From: Rhodopseudomonas sp. AAP120
Lineage (GTDB): Bacteria > Pseudomonadota > Alphaproteobacteria > Rhizobiales > Xanthobacteraceae
Assembly: GCF_001295845.1 (NCBI RefSeq)
Contig: NZ_LJIC01000015.1
Coordinates: 124,001-188,000 of the forward strand
Length of the DNA: 64,000 nucleotides
Direction of reading: 5' to 3'
Below are positions 35,571 to 44,883 of the stretch, piece by piece. The notes beneath the pieces are model-generated. The model saw only the letters and a list, made by a program, of their open reading frames with translations. It did no database searches and was not told the origin of the DNA. How positions within the stretch are numbered: the stretch's first letter is position 1; every line of letters begins with the position of its first letter. A program made the translations under genes and the position numbers.

Positions 35571-38132
35571 ATGACCGAAACGCTTAGCGTAGACATTCCG
35601 ATCATTCTGCCCGGCATCCCCGACGTGAACGACGCCTGCGTCGAACGGCTGATGTCTCGCATCCAGGCGAGGCCGGGGGTGGAGCATGTCCACGTGACTT
35701 CGGGGCGCAGCGGCGAGCCATCGCAACTCTGCGTTCACTACGATCCGGAAGTCATCACGCTCGCACGCATCCGCGAATTCGTCGTCGGCACAGGCGCGGA
35801 GATTTCCGATCGTTTCGGTCATCTCCTACGAAGAGTGGAAGGCGTCCGTCACTCACGCCGAGCGCGCACGATATCGCAAAGCCTGCGCGACCTGCAGGGT
35901 GTGGTCGAGAGCGAAGTGACCGTCAACGGAGTGCTGCGCGTCGAATTCGATCGCACCCGAGTAACGGAGAAAGATCTGTTCGATAAGCTTGCGTCGATGG
36001 GCGTAACGCCCGTCCGCAAGGATGCAGCGCGCGGGGCATCCAAATCGGTCGACGCAAGCGATGCGAACGAGCCCATTTCGAAAGATGTAGCGGAACACGA
36101 TCATCCGAAGCACGAAGGTGCCGCGGGGGATCACGAGCATTCGCACGGCGCTCTCTTGGGACCGAACACCGAACTCATATTCTCGCTCGCCTGCGGAGCC
36201 CTTCTGGCGATTGGCTTCGCTCTGGAGAAGCTCGTACCCGCCGCACCGGGTTGGCTGCCGACCACGCTGTATCTCGTAGCGGGCGTCTTCGGCGGCTTCT
36301 ACACACTGCGGGAAGCCTTCGAGAACCTCAGAGAGAGACGGTTCGAGATCGACACCCTGATGCTGGTCGCCGCAGCCGGCGCGGCTGCTCTGGGCGCGTT
36401 CGCGGAAGGAGCGCTACTGCTGTTCCTGTTCAGCCTCGGCCACGCGCTGGAGCACTACGCCATGGGCCGGGCGAAGCAGGCAATCGAGGCGCTCGCACAG
36501 CTTGCGCCCCCAACCGCCACGGTGCTCCGCGATGGGCAAAGCCGCGAGATCCACGTCGAAGAACTTTTGGTCGGAGACCTCGTCCTCGTCCGTCCGAACG
36601 AACGTTTGCCAGCAGATGGATTCGTCGCAAAAGGCGAGACAAGCATCAATCAGGCGCCCGTCACGGGCGAAAGCATACCCGTCGACAAACGGCCGGTGGA
36701 GGATGCCGGCTCCGCGCGACAGAGACCAGACCAGGTCGACGCGTCCTCGCGCGTGTACGCAGGTACGATCAACGGCGCCGGCGCGATCGAGATCGAGGTC
36801 ACCCGCCTCTCCCATGAGACCGCTCTCGCTAAGGTGGTCCAGATGGTCAGCGAGGCAGAAACCCAAAAATCGCCGACGCAGCGGTTCACCGACAGATTTG
36901 AAAGGATCTTCGTTCCGGTCGTGCTGGCCCTGGCGGCGCTTCTGCTGGCCGCGGGCTTGGTGATCGATGAGCCTTTCAGCGCCACCTTCTACCGGGCCAT
37001 GGCAGTTCTGGTGGCGGCCAGTCCCTGCGCGCTGGCCATCGCGACCCCCAGTGCCGTCCTTTCCGGGGTGGCCCGCGCCGCGCGCGGAGGTGTTCTCGTG
37101 AAAGGAGGGGGGCCCCTCGAGAACCTCGGTTCGCTAAAGGCGATCGCGTTCGACAAGACCGGGACATTGACCGAAGGACGCCCGCACATTACCGACGTTG
37201 TGGCGGTCGACGGGACCTCTACGGACGAACTACTCACCGTCGCGGTGGCCGTCGAAAGGCTGAGTGACCATCCGCTCGCCGCCGCAATCGTGCGCGACGG
37301 CCGCTTGCGATTGGGGCAGCGCGAAGTTCCGGAGGCGCTCGGCCTCACGGCCCTGACAGGCCGCGGCGTGACGGCACAACTCGCAGGGGTATCCGTCGCC
37401 ATCGGCAAGGCGGAGATGTTCGGGATCGACGAGATCGCCCCATTGGGTGCAGCGGCGCTCGCGGCGATCGCCAGTTTGCGCGAAGCCGGCCGCACGACCA
37501 TGGTCGTGCGTTACGGCGACAGAGATCTCGGGGTGATCGGCCTGATGGATACGCCACGCGCTGCAGCCCGCGGCGCCCTCGCTGAATTGCGCGCACTCGG
37601 GATAAAACGATTGATCATGATATCCGGCGATCATCAAAAAGTCGCCGAAGCGATCGCCGGGGAGGTTGGGATCGACGAAGCATGGGGAGACCTCATGCCG
37701 GCGGACAAGGTCGCTGCGATCAAGAAACTGAGCGTCGAACAGAAAGTCGCAATGGTCGGCGACGGGGTCAATGATGCGCCGGCGATGGCGAATTCTACCG
37801 TGGGCATAGCAATGGGAGCGGCCGGCTCGGACGTCGCGCTTGAGACCGCGGACGTCGCCCTGATGGCAGACGATCTAAGTCACTTGCCATTTGCCGTCGG
37901 ATTGAGCCGCCAGACGCGATCCATCATCCTCCAAAATGTCGTCGTCAGCCTGGGCGTCGTCGCAGTATTGGTCCCCTCCACCATTTTCGGCCTCAGTATC
38001 GGCGCGGCCGTCGCGATGCATGAGGGATCCACTTTGCTAGTGGTGGTGAATGCTCTTCGTCTGCTCGCCTATAGAGACACGAAGCGGAACGTGCAATCGG
38101 ACAGCGAATACGGCTCGGGGCCCGATGCCTGA
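35571..38132 (+). CDS. P1B-type heavy-metal ATPase, P1B-4-like
   Basis: The pump exports metal ions from the cytoplasm using ATP. The 853 residues start with two ferredoxin-like domains (about 1-75 and 85-150) that lack the usual CxxC. A His-rich linker (His at 176, 178, 181, 188, 190, 192) follows. The membrane SPC motif (484-486), DKTGTLTEG (from D528), SDHPLAAAI, MISGDHQKVAEAIA and GDGVNDAPA complete the ATPase. The last membrane part holds HEGST (817-821). SPC plus HEGxT marks P1B-4 enzymes, linked to Co, Zn, Ni or Fe; the ion here is unknown. GAAGGAAGGACAAGAAC precedes the ATG. Confidence 0.9.
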   Translation: MTETLSVDIPIILPGIPDVNDACVERLMSRIQARPGVEHVHVTSGRSGEPSQLCVHYDPEVITLARIREFVVGTGAEISDRFGHLLRRVEGVRHSRRARTISQSLRDLQGVVESEVTVNGVLRVEFDRTRVTEKDLFDKLASMGVTPVRKDAARGASKSVDASDANEPISKDVAEHDHPKHEGAAGDHEHSHGALLGPNTELIFSLACGALLAIGFALEKLVPAAPGWLPTTLYLVAGVFGGFYTLREAFENLRERRFEIDTLMLVAAAGAAALGAFAEGALLLFLFSLGHALEHYAMGRAKQAIEALAQLAPPTATVLRDGQSREIHVEELLVGDLVLVRPNERLPADGFVAKGETSINQAPVTGESIPVDKRPVEDAGSARQRPDQVDASSRVYAGTINGAGAIEIEVTRLSHETALAKVVQMVSEAETQKSPTQRFTDRFERIFVPVVLALAALLLAAGLVIDEPFSATFYRAMAVLVAASPCALAIATPSAVLSGVARAARGGVLVKGGGPLENLGSLKAIAFDKTGTLTEGRPHITDVVAVDGTSTDELLTVAVAVERLSDHPLAAAIVRDGRLRLGQREVPEALGLTALTGRGVTAQLAGVSVAIGKAEMFGIDEIAPLGAAALAAIASLREAGRTTMVVRYGDRDLGVIGLMDTPRAAARGALAELRALGIKRLIMISGDHQKVAEAIAGEVGIDEAWGDLMPADKVAAIKKLSVEQKVAMVGDGVNDAPAMANSTVGIAMGAAGSDVALETADVALMADDLSHLPFAVGLSRQTRSIILQNVVVSLGVVAVLVPSTIFGLSIGAAVAMHEGSTLLVVVNALRLLAYRDTKRNVQSDSEYGSGPDA

Positions 38133-38210
38133 ACACTTCTTACGCCGCGCTTCGGCTGCCACGTGCTGGTCGGCTTCGGCTCCTTACGACAGCGATCAGA
38201 AGAGTCCCAC

Positions 38211-38510
38211 ATGAACTTGCTCACCATCCTCCTCGCGCTGCTGGTGCAAACGTTGATCGCAGGCCCACTACAGAGCGAGCTCAATAGTCGGTTGGCCAAA
38301 GCCGGCGTACCAGCGGAACTCGGAGCGCAGATCAAATCGTGCCTCAGCCGGGGAGTTCCCTCGCTCGTGGAGCGAGCGTCAAATGAACCCGGATGGGCGG
38401 TCGGTATAGCTCTCGATGTGTGGCTAAAACGAACGCCGCCCGAGCGCGTCCTGGACCAAGCGTCCCCCAACTGCCGGCCGGCGATCGATGCGGCACGTCC
38501 GTACTTCTAG
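38211..38510 (+). CDS. Small protein with a hydrophobic N-terminus
   Basis: The 99-residue product begins MNLLTILLALLVQTLIAGPL, a signal peptide or anchor. It continues LNSRLAKAGVPAELGAQIKS, LVERASNEPGWAVGIALDVW and ends DQASPNCRPAIDAARPYF. It may be exported. It lies 78 bp after the metal ATPase gene and about 100 bp before the DedA gene, all in one direction, so co-transcription is possible. No family is recognised; the composition suggests a small helical domain. Confidence 0.55.
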   Translation: MNLLTILLALLVQTLIAGPLQSELNSRLAKAGVPAELGAQIKSCLSRGVPSLVERASNEPGWAVGIALDVWLKRTPPERVLDQASPNCRPAIDAARPYF

Positions 38511-38611
38511 GCCCTCGCCGACCCTCCGACGCTTCCTTTTCCCGACGTTGTGATTACGCGACGACCGGTGCGTCGCTTGGCCTTTGAGCCTCAGAACGAA
38601 GAGATGACGTA

Positions 38612-39220
38612 ATGTTCGACTGGATCGTGAGTGGAATAGAAAAGGCGGGAGCCGTCGGCGTCTTCCTTCTAATGCTCGCCGAGAACATCTTCCCCCCAAT
38701 TCCGTCCGAGGTTGTCATGCCGCTTGCCGGCTACGTAGCTTCTCGCGGAGATTTGGACATCTACGCCGTCGTCTTCGCGGGAACGCTAGGATCTCTCATC
38801 GGGACGACCGTTTGGTACTACGCCGGCCGCACGTTGGGCTCCGAACGTCTCCGGATCTTCGCAATCAGACATGGTCGATGGCTCACCATGACACCGGAGG
38901 AAATCGATCGCGCAGCCGTGTGGTTCGACCGATATGGTACCTGGGCGGTGTTCTTGGGACGGTTGATTCCAGGCGTTCGCACGCTGATTTCGTTACCAGC
39001 GGGCATCACGGGAATGCCCATCTTGAGGTTCATCTCCTACTCGGCAGTAGGGACCGCGCTATGGACGGCAGCCCTTGCTATTGCAGGCTATGGGATGGGA
39101 CAGAACTACGCCCTGATCGGACGTTTTGTTGAGCCAGTTTCGAACTGGCTATTGATACTTGCGGCAGCCGTATACGCTTATCGCGTTGTGACCTTCGGAC
39201 ATAAACGGGACCGTCGATGA
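38612..39220 (+). CDS. DedA-family membrane protein
   Basis: The 202-residue protein shows the DedA/SNARE-associated signature: MLAENIFPPIPSEVVMPLAG, the motif GTLGSLIGTTVWYYAGRTLG and FLGRLIPGVRTLISLPAGIT, with four to five membrane segments. DedA proteins are undecaprenyl-phosphate or phospholipid flippases that support envelope stability and resistance to cationic stress. Its place after the metal ATPase and before a MarR regulator suggests a part in the envelope response to metals; that link is inferred. Confidence 0.88.
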   Translation: MFDWIVSGIEKAGAVGVFLLMLAENIFPPIPSEVVMPLAGYVASRGDLDIYAVVFAGTLGSLIGTTVWYYAGRTLGSERLRIFAIRHGRWLTMTPEEIDRAAVWFDRYGTWAVFLGRLIPGVRTLISLPAGITGMPILRFISYSAVGTALWTAALAIAGYGMGQNYALIGRFVEPVSNWLLILAAAVYAYRVVTFGHKRDRR

Positions 39221-39392
39221 TCGGCGTCGCGCCCTCAGGACCCAACGGCCGCCGTGATCGATGGACGCTCGATGTCTCCCGCAGCCGTTCAAACGAACCA
39301 GTTCGTCGAACGGCGAGCTGCGGAACAGCTCCCTCCCTTCTCGTGCGATTTTCACGCACCCAATCTCAACACAAATCAAAAAGGTTCGCATA

Positions 39393-39923
39393 ATGACGAC
39401 CGCCAATGCAGGCCTCAACGGCACAGCCGATCAGGCGATCGAAACAACGTGTAGCGAACTCGACGCACTCGGACTTCGACTGATGTGGGATATTTCGGCG
39501 ATTGGAAGCTCTATTTTGCGCATCGCCGAACTCCTCGGGAAACAGATCGGCATCAGTGGATCGCAATGGATCACGCTGAAGGCTATTGAGGCTCTCGGCA
39601 ACGGCGAAGGCGTCGCCATAAAAGACGTTGCTGCTTTATTGAACGTCGACAGATCCTTCCTATCCGCACAGTCGAAGATACTGGAAAAGCGAGGCCTCAT
39701 CCACCGCCACAATGCCAAGGCAGCCGATCGGAGACTTGTTCTTCTGTCCCTGACTGAGGGTGCGATCAACAGCCTGAAAGACGTCCGACCGTCGCACAAT
39801 GCCCTCGAAACAAATCTGAGAGGCGAATTCGACAATGACATGTTGAAGGCACTCGTGAGTGGATTGCTGACAGTACGGCTCAGGCTGGAACGGGCGGTGC
39901 TGCTCGTCGCGGCGGGTAGATGA
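39393..39923 (+). CDS. MarR-family transcriptional regulator, second copy
   Basis: The 176-residue protein has the core LLGKQIGISGSQWITLKAIE, GVAIKDVAALLNVDRSFLSA and the wing HRHNAKAADRRLVLLSLTEG. It aligns along its whole length with the regulator at 32515-33036, so they are paralogues. AAGG lies before the ATG at 39393; the open frame upstream has poor composition. It is followed by genes for small His-rich secreted proteins. It is likely to repress local genes in response to metal or envelope stress, but the signal is unknown. Confidence 0.85.
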   Translation: MTTANAGLNGTADQAIETTCSELDALGLRLMWDISAIGSSILRIAELLGKQIGISGSQWITLKAIEALGNGEGVAIKDVAALLNVDRSFLSAQSKILEKRGLIHRHNAKAADRRLVLLSLTEGAINSLKDVRPSHNALETNLRGEFDNDMLKALVSGLLTVRLRLERAVLLVAAGR

Positions 39924-40129
39924 TCGCCCCGCCGATGCTGTTTTCGCGAAGCGCTTTGCGAGAAAACCGCATGTCAGAATCATACGTATTTTCTCCTCGT
40001 TCTTCTGCAACAACGTCCGTCAATCCACGTGCTAGTTCTTGAATTAGCCGTCGGCGAGCGCGTCGGCGTGGAACGCATTTCCCCCCATAGAATTCAACCA
40101 CCATACTCGAAACAGAACGAAAGGACACC

Positions 40130-40381
40130 ATGCGCAAACTCACCGTAGCAATCGCAGTCGTGGCAACATTTGGAGCCACTGCGTCGACGTTCATCTCGCG
40201 CGCGCAAGCTCAGCACGCAGTCGTTCGCCCAGCCCCTTCCCATGGCGACTGGCAGCGCGGCCATCGCGCAAACCGCCCCTGGATCGTCAACCGAGGTCAC
40301 GGGATAAATCGGTTCGACATGGGCCGCCGGCACGGCCGTGTGATGGGCCCAAGGCCCGGCATGCACGGCCGCCGCCACTGA
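40130..40381 (+). CDS. Small secreted His/Arg-rich protein
   Basis: ACGAAAGGACACC precedes the ATG. The 83 residues have a signal peptide (MRKLTVAIAVVATFGATAST) and a mature chain rich in His, Arg and Gly (HGDWQRGHRANRPWIVNRG, MGRRHGRVMGPRPGMHGRRH). Such a chain could bind metal ions or polyanions in the periplasm. It lies next to a second His-rich secreted protein in a metal-resistance region. No recognised family; metal binding is inferred from composition. Confidence 0.65.
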   Translation: MRKLTVAIAVVATFGATASTFISRAQAQHAVVRPAPSHGDWQRGHRANRPWIVNRGHGINRFDMGRRHGRVMGPRPGMHGRRH

Positions 40382-40574
40382 GGCCGACCTCATCCACCGC
40401 GTCGCGCCGACGTCAAGGTGCTTCGCTCGGGATCTTGCCGATGGGGAGTGAACGCCCCATCGGGATAGCGCGCGATCAAAAGTAGGATCGCCGTCGCCTA
40501 GTTCTTCACTCTCGGGGGCCGGCTGTTCGTGGGCGGCCACTCGTTCGAACTGACTTACGTAGAGGAACACGCCA

Positions 40575-40985
40575 ATGACTTCGTTGATGGGTGCAACGAT
40601 ACTTTCCGCTACTATTGCCTGGAGCGGGCTTCTCAGCACAGGCGCATTCGCATCTCCCCATTTGGCGCTACACTCATCGAACCGGGCGTCGAGCACGGAT
40701 CTAAGCGCAAGCGGCCGTCATCATTGGCACCGCCACGGCCCGCATTACTACGGTCACCCGGGCAGACACGGGCATCCACACCGGCAACAATATATTCCTC
40801 CAACTGCATACTACAGCCAGGACTTTCCACCTCGCTACTATGCCAATCCCTACTATGCACCGTCGTTAGGGTTCGTCGGAGGAGCCGGCCACAGTCATCT
40901 CGGCTACCATGGCAGCTTCTTTGGGCACGACACTGGGCATTACGGTTACTTCGGTCACGGCAATGGCTTAGGGATCCACCATTGA
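40575..40985 (+). CDS. Secreted His/Tyr-rich protein
   Basis: GAGGAACACGCC precedes the ATG at 40575. The 136-residue protein has a signal peptide (MTSLMGATILSATIAWSGLL). The mature part is extremely rich in His, Tyr and Gly: GRHHWHRHGPHYYGHPGRHG and HSHLGYHGSFFGHDTGHYGY. More than 20 His residues in about 110 make a strong nickel, zinc or copper chelator likely. It resembles His-rich metal-storage tails and periplasmic metal sponges in other bacteria, without a known family match. Its neighbour 200 bp upstream is another His-rich secreted protein. Confidence 0.7.
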   Translation: MTSLMGATILSATIAWSGLLSTGAFASPHLALHSSNRASSTDLSASGRHHWHRHGPHYYGHPGRHGHPHRQQYIPPTAYYSQDFPPRYYANPYYAPSLGFVGGAGHSHLGYHGSFFGHDTGHYGYFGHGNGLGIHH

Positions 40986-41073
40986 CGCAACGTCGGGACA
41001 GGGTGAGGCCAACTGGCCACTCCCTGTTTTCACTAACCACCAACCAACAGTCCGCAGCCCTCCCTGTCGTGCC

Positions 41074-42576
41074 TCAAATTTCAATGGGCGGAGATCGCCC
41101 GCTTCTCTCAAGTTCCCAGCAAGCCGTCCACCTTCCCGACCGACGCTCAAGCAGAAGAAAGTTGCGCTGCGACGTATAGATTGAAATCCTGCCCGGGAGA
41201 GGGCACAGCCGGATCTCGTGTCCCGGCAACGGGGTTTCGCCAAAACGGGCCAACAAATCGAGCGCTAAGGCATAGAAGATCGTAGGTGCCGGATGCGATA
41301 TTCCAGAGGCGACGAGTTGATGAATTGGCGTCGGGCTGACATCCAAGATTGCGCGTGTGGCAAGATGAATTTCGCCGGACAACACAGTTACAGGAGTTCT
41401 AGGATCGGCATGAACTTTGGCGACACTTTCGAGCAGCCGGCGCCATTCGGCTCGATGGGCGCGACTCTGCCATTGGTCCCGCAGATCGTCCTCATACTTG
41501 TGCATATCCGGTAAAAGATGCAGAAGGGCTTCGATCCAGGACAAGCGGGGGCCGAGCGCGGGAACGCTGGAAATGAGAAGTACGCGGCCCTCGTCGACTG
41601 CCGATAGGGCAGTCGTCAATGCCCGCCATCCCCTGTCTGCCATCACCCGATCCCACCGACGCTCCGATCGCAGATCCGGGGCGATCAGATGGAGGCCCGG
41701 CAGCTTCACGTGCCACGTCAGGTTGGATGCGCTTGGGTCGACGACGATCTCCGGTAATTCATCCGGCGCTGCCCCGAACTGGAAAACTAGGAAGCTCTCA
41801 CGCGCGACTTCGAATAGCAGGCGGCCAACAGGCGCATCCAGCTTGCCCGCGGGCATAGACCCCCATCCATCGCAGATGTCGTGGTCGTCCCACATGGCGA
41901 CAGATGGGACGCGTCCCATCAACCACGAGCTTTCGGCAGCACCCAACACTCCGATATAGCAATCCATAAAAGCGCGCCTCAACGTCGCTCGCAACTCATC
42001 ACGCTCTGCTTCGCTCGGACAATACGACCGCCTCCCACCCTCGTTCGCCCACCTGCGCAAAAGCGGGTGCCTATCGAGGAGTTCGTCCGCATAGATCTGA
42101 TCACCGCCATGAATTAGTAGCTGAAACGGATCTTCTTCGTGCTGACACGCAAGCCTACGCCACATCGCGTTCCGTTCACCCAGATCCCTTTTGTGATCTC
42201 CGGATTCTTGTCCATTACAGGACACGAACGCAATTCTGAGGTCGCTGCCGAGGGCGGTGTTCACGTAGACTCGCTGACCATCCAGTTCGTACGACGCGTC
42301 AGCGCACGTCTCTAAGCTGAACTTGTATCGGACGACCCGTTTTCCCTCGCACTCGTAGATTGTCGATGGGATAGCACGGCCCTCGTCCGTTATCAGGACG
42401 GGCGCTATATCGCGCTCAGTAATAACGATGGCCGACAGTTGGATACGTTCGTCACATTGTCCTCTAAGGTAGAGCAATGGCCCAATTTCCACACGGCGGG
42501 GGGCATCATGAAGGTGCGTCCGTGGGTCGACATCACTGTTCGAGCCGCTGGAAGCTTTCGAGGGACAAAGTCGCAT
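41074..42576 (-). CDS. PhoD-like alkaline phosphatase family protein
   Basis: The 500-residue protein has an N-terminal beta domain (GPLLYLRGQCDERIQLSAIV). The catalytic domain has SDLRIAFVSCNGQ, PFQLLIHGGDQIYADELLDR, VPSVAMWDDHDICDGWGS and VTVLSGEIHLATRA. These are the Asp/His metal ligands of PhoD-like phosphodiesterases and phosphatases. No signal peptide or Tat motif is seen, so it may be cytoplasmic, unlike classical PhoD. GGGGGATGC precedes the ATG at 42576. It is a single minus-strand gene. Confidence 0.82.
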   Translation of the reverse strand: MRLCPSKASSGSNSDVDPRTHLHDAPRRVEIGPLLYLRGQCDERIQLSAIVITERDIAPVLITDEGRAIPSTIYECEGKRVVRYKFSLETCADASYELDGQRVYVNTALGSDLRIAFVSCNGQESGDHKRDLGERNAMWRRLACQHEEDPFQLLIHGGDQIYADELLDRHPLLRRWANEGGRRSYCPSEAERDELRATLRRAFMDCYIGVLGAAESSWLMGRVPSVAMWDDHDICDGWGSMPAGKLDAPVGRLLFEVARESFLVFQFGAAPDELPEIVVDPSASNLTWHVKLPGLHLIAPDLRSERRWDRVMADRGWRALTTALSAVDEGRVLLISSVPALGPRLSWIEALLHLLPDMHKYEDDLRDQWQSRAHRAEWRRLLESVAKVHADPRTPVTVLSGEIHLATRAILDVSPTPIHQLVASGISHPAPTIFYALALDLLARFGETPLPGHEIRLCPLPGRISIYTSQRNFLLLERRSGRWTACWELERSGRSPPIEI

Positions 42577-42964
42577 GCATCCCCCATAGCAATCGTTGGA
42601 GCTCCGCGCCAGACCGATTGAGCGTAATTCAACCCATCCGCCGCTTCTCCGATGAGGCGGCAGCGTCGCTAACTCCACGCCGACAGTTAACGGAGAAAGT
42701 ATTACTCCATGCTATCGTCATTCTTGCAACATCGCCGGCGTGGACAGCCGCACCTGGCTGGGATTTCCGGTGTGCCGTCGGAGAAGATCGCGCGACCCAT
42801 GTCCATATCCGATTGCCGTGGCCTTGCCGTCGGGTTTCGATGCTAGTGTGGATACGCAGGACCGTCGCCGGACGATGTGGTGTTGTTGCCCACCATGGCG
42901 CACGGCAGCTGCACCCGCCGGCCTCGCGCGTGCCGAGCACCGCAAGCCCCGCGTCGCCGACGGA
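42577..42964. other. Intergenic stretch
   Basis: This region of about 390 bp between the PhoD-like and MgtC-like genes shows no credible gene and no clear repeat or terminator. Confidence 0.4.
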
Positions 42965-43435
42965 TCATCTATCCGCTTTGGGTGCAATTTCTGCGGGCGC
43001 TTCAGTCTGATGCGCCCCTTTCTTAAGAGGGGTCGAGAAGCGCAAGGTAGCAAATGTCGCGACACTTAGAATTGCCGCAATATCATAGAGCCCGTATCCT
43101 ACTGCCGCCCCCATCGCACCAGTCGCCCATAGTCCGGCAGCAGTCGAAGTTCCAGATGCTTGACGGCTCGTCTTCAAGATTGCACCACCACCTATGAAAC
43201 CAACGCCAGTAATAAGTCCTTCTATGATTCTGGCTTGCGCTGCCGACGTATCCCCCAACACGCGGATGGCAATAAGCACGAAACTGCACGCGCCAATTGC
43301 GACTAAGGGAAAGGTTCTTATCCCGGCGCTACGCGCGGTGTGCTCGCGCTCCCACCCGATCGGAAGCGCCAACAGATAGGCAATGGTCAGGTCGACTAAG
43401 TGCGAGGCGATCTCCCAGTAACTAAATGCACTCAT
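42965..43435 (-). CDS. MgtC/SapB-family membrane protein
   Basis: The 156-residue protein has about five membrane segments and the MgtC signature: LALPIGWEREHTARSAGIRT and GLITGVGFIGGGAILKTSRQ, with STAAGLWATGAMGAAVGYGL. MgtC proteins help cells grow at low magnesium and affect F-type ATPase activity. The C-terminal cytoplasmic domain of classical MgtC is absent, which is common. The start MSAFSYWEI at 43435 is two codons inside the longer frame. It fits a region concerned with divalent-cation balance. Confidence 0.82.
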   Translation of the reverse strand: MSAFSYWEIASHLVDLTIAYLLALPIGWEREHTARSAGIRTFPLVAIGACSFVLIAIRVLGDTSAAQARIIEGLITGVGFIGGGAILKTSRQASGTSTAAGLWATGAMGAAVGYGLYDIAAILSVATFATLRFSTPLKKGAHQTEAPAEIAPKADR

Positions 43436-43568
43436 TCTCATCTATCGTTGTCTCCGCTCGCCACTCGACTTGCATTCACCGTCCCGCCCACGCAGCCCGA
43501 GCGCGGCGAATAACCCAGTATCCTGGGGGTGCACATCTAATATGGTCACGTCCAACGATCCGTCCCGT

Positions 43569-43871
43569 TCACGGAGCAGCCTTGCCGCACGAGGGACAGA
43601 ATTTTGCTTCGGCGGCAAGCTTTGAACCGCAATCGACACAGTTCCTTTCGGCGGTGCCGAGACGCTGTCCGCATTGGGCGCAAAACCTGCTGTTAGGCAG
43701 ATTGTCAGAACGGCAGGTAGGACAAACCAATACCCGTTGGGGTGCAAATTCGCGGTTATTTTCATATTCTTCTGGCGGATCGTAGTATCTGCCATGGCTG
43801 CGCCCTCCCCGTCCGCGCCCGTGGCCGGCTCCAACGTTGCGCATCAGCCGTTCGAAGAAATCTGATCCCAT
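43569..43871 (-). CDS. Double zinc-ribbon protein
   Basis: The second ATG of the frame (43871) is chosen because GGAG lies six bases before it. After a Gly/Arg/His-rich N-terminus (VGAGHGRGRGGRSHGRYYD), two zinc ribbons follow: VCPTCRSDNLPNSRFCAQCG and CVDCGSKLAAEAKFCPSCGK. This is the double zinc-ribbon arrangement, usually a protein- or RNA-binding module. The product has 100 residues and no membrane segment. It lies between MgtC and CzcD genes. Zinc binding is nearly certain; its role is not known. Confidence 0.75.
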   Translation of the reverse strand: MGSDFFERLMRNVGAGHGRGRGGRSHGRYYDPPEEYENNREFAPQRVLVCPTCRSDNLPNSRFCAQCGQRLGTAERNCVDCGSKLAAEAKFCPSCGKAAP

Positions 43872-43965
43872 CTCAAGCTCCATCCAAGTTGGTTACTTTG
43901 TACGCTCAGGTTGCCTGAGCACAACGGCGGTCGTTCTTTAGGTCATTGCCGGCGCCGACGAGTTG

Positions 43966-44883
43966 TCAGAACCGCTGCTCAATTTCTGCTCGGTCGTGGG
44001 GTGTCCCCTCGATCTGAATTGTTACGTGCGTTAGTCCGAAGAATGTCGACATGGCCGCTTGCGCGGCGGCAAGGATAGTGTCTCTCGCTCCCGAGTCATC
44101 CACCACAAGGTGACAACTCATCGCGTCGAAGCCCGAAGTGACGGACCAGACATGCAAGTCCTTGACGACGACAGTGCCGGGAACCAAAAGCAAAGTCTGC
44201 TCAAGAAGCTTCATGTCTACTTGGGGCGGCGTCCCTTCCATCAGGATATGGACTGCTTGGGTCATCAGCGTCCAAGTACGCGGAACGATGAAGAGCCCGA
44301 TTCCGGCGCCGATGATGGGGTCAATGGGTTTCCAGCCGGTCAGCAATACCACCACAGCCGCTGCAACGACGCCGAGTGAACCAAGAAGGTCTGCGAGCAC
44401 CTCAAAGTAGGCGCCTTTAACGTTCAAGCTTTCTTTCGAGCCGCCGGCCAGCAGCCTCATGCTGATGAAGTTGACCACAAGCCCGGCAAAGGCGACCAAC
44501 AACATCGGACCACCGATGATATCAGGCGGGGATTTAAACCTTTGGTAGGCCTCGTAAAGGATGTACACCGTGAGTAGGAGAAGTACGACAGCGTTGGTTA
44601 GTGCGGACAGCACTTCCAGTCGAACATAGCCAAATGTGTTCTTCGGCGTTCTCGCTCGCTCAGCGAATTGGATCGCAATCAGCGCGAGCGCCAAGCCACC
44701 TGCGTCCGTGAGCATGTGCGCTGCATCGGCCAACAGCGCGAGGCTGCCGGTCCATAGTCCGCCGATCACCTCCAGAATCATGAAACTGCTGGTAAGGCCG
44801 AATGCGACGATAAGTTTACCCTTATGGCGGGAGGCCGCTGTCCCCGCTGCAATCGAATCCTTTGGTTGTTTGTCGCCTGTCAT
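43966..44883 (-). CDS. czcD: Cation diffusion facilitator, CzcD type
   Basis: CDF proteins exchange cytoplasmic Zn, Co or Cd for protons. The 305 residues have six membrane segments and the two metal-site blocks: LADAAHMLTDAGGLALALIA (H-x3-D) and AYFEVLADLLGSLGV. In the second, Glu stands where ZitB-type proteins have His, as in Cupriavidus CzcD. The cytoplasmic domain (HILMEGTPPQVDMKLLEQTL, HVWSVTSGFDAMSCHLVVD) is the dimerising metal sensor. TCTGGAG precedes the ATG. It works alongside CzcCBA and the P-type ATPase. Confidence 0.92.
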   Translation of the reverse strand: MTGDKQPKDSIAAGTAASRHKGKLIVAFGLTSSFMILEVIGGLWTGSLALLADAAHMLTDAGGLALALIAIQFAERARTPKNTFGYVRLEVLSALTNAVVLLLLTVYILYEAYQRFKSPPDIIGGPMLLVAFAGLVVNFISMRLLAGGSKESLNVKGAYFEVLADLLGSLGVVAAAVVVLLTGWKPIDPIIGAGIGLFIVPRTWTLMTQAVHILMEGTPPQVDMKLLEQTLLLVPGTVVVKDLHVWSVTSGFDAMSCHLVVDDSGARDTILAAAQAAMSTFFGLTHVTIQIEGTPHDRAEIEQRF

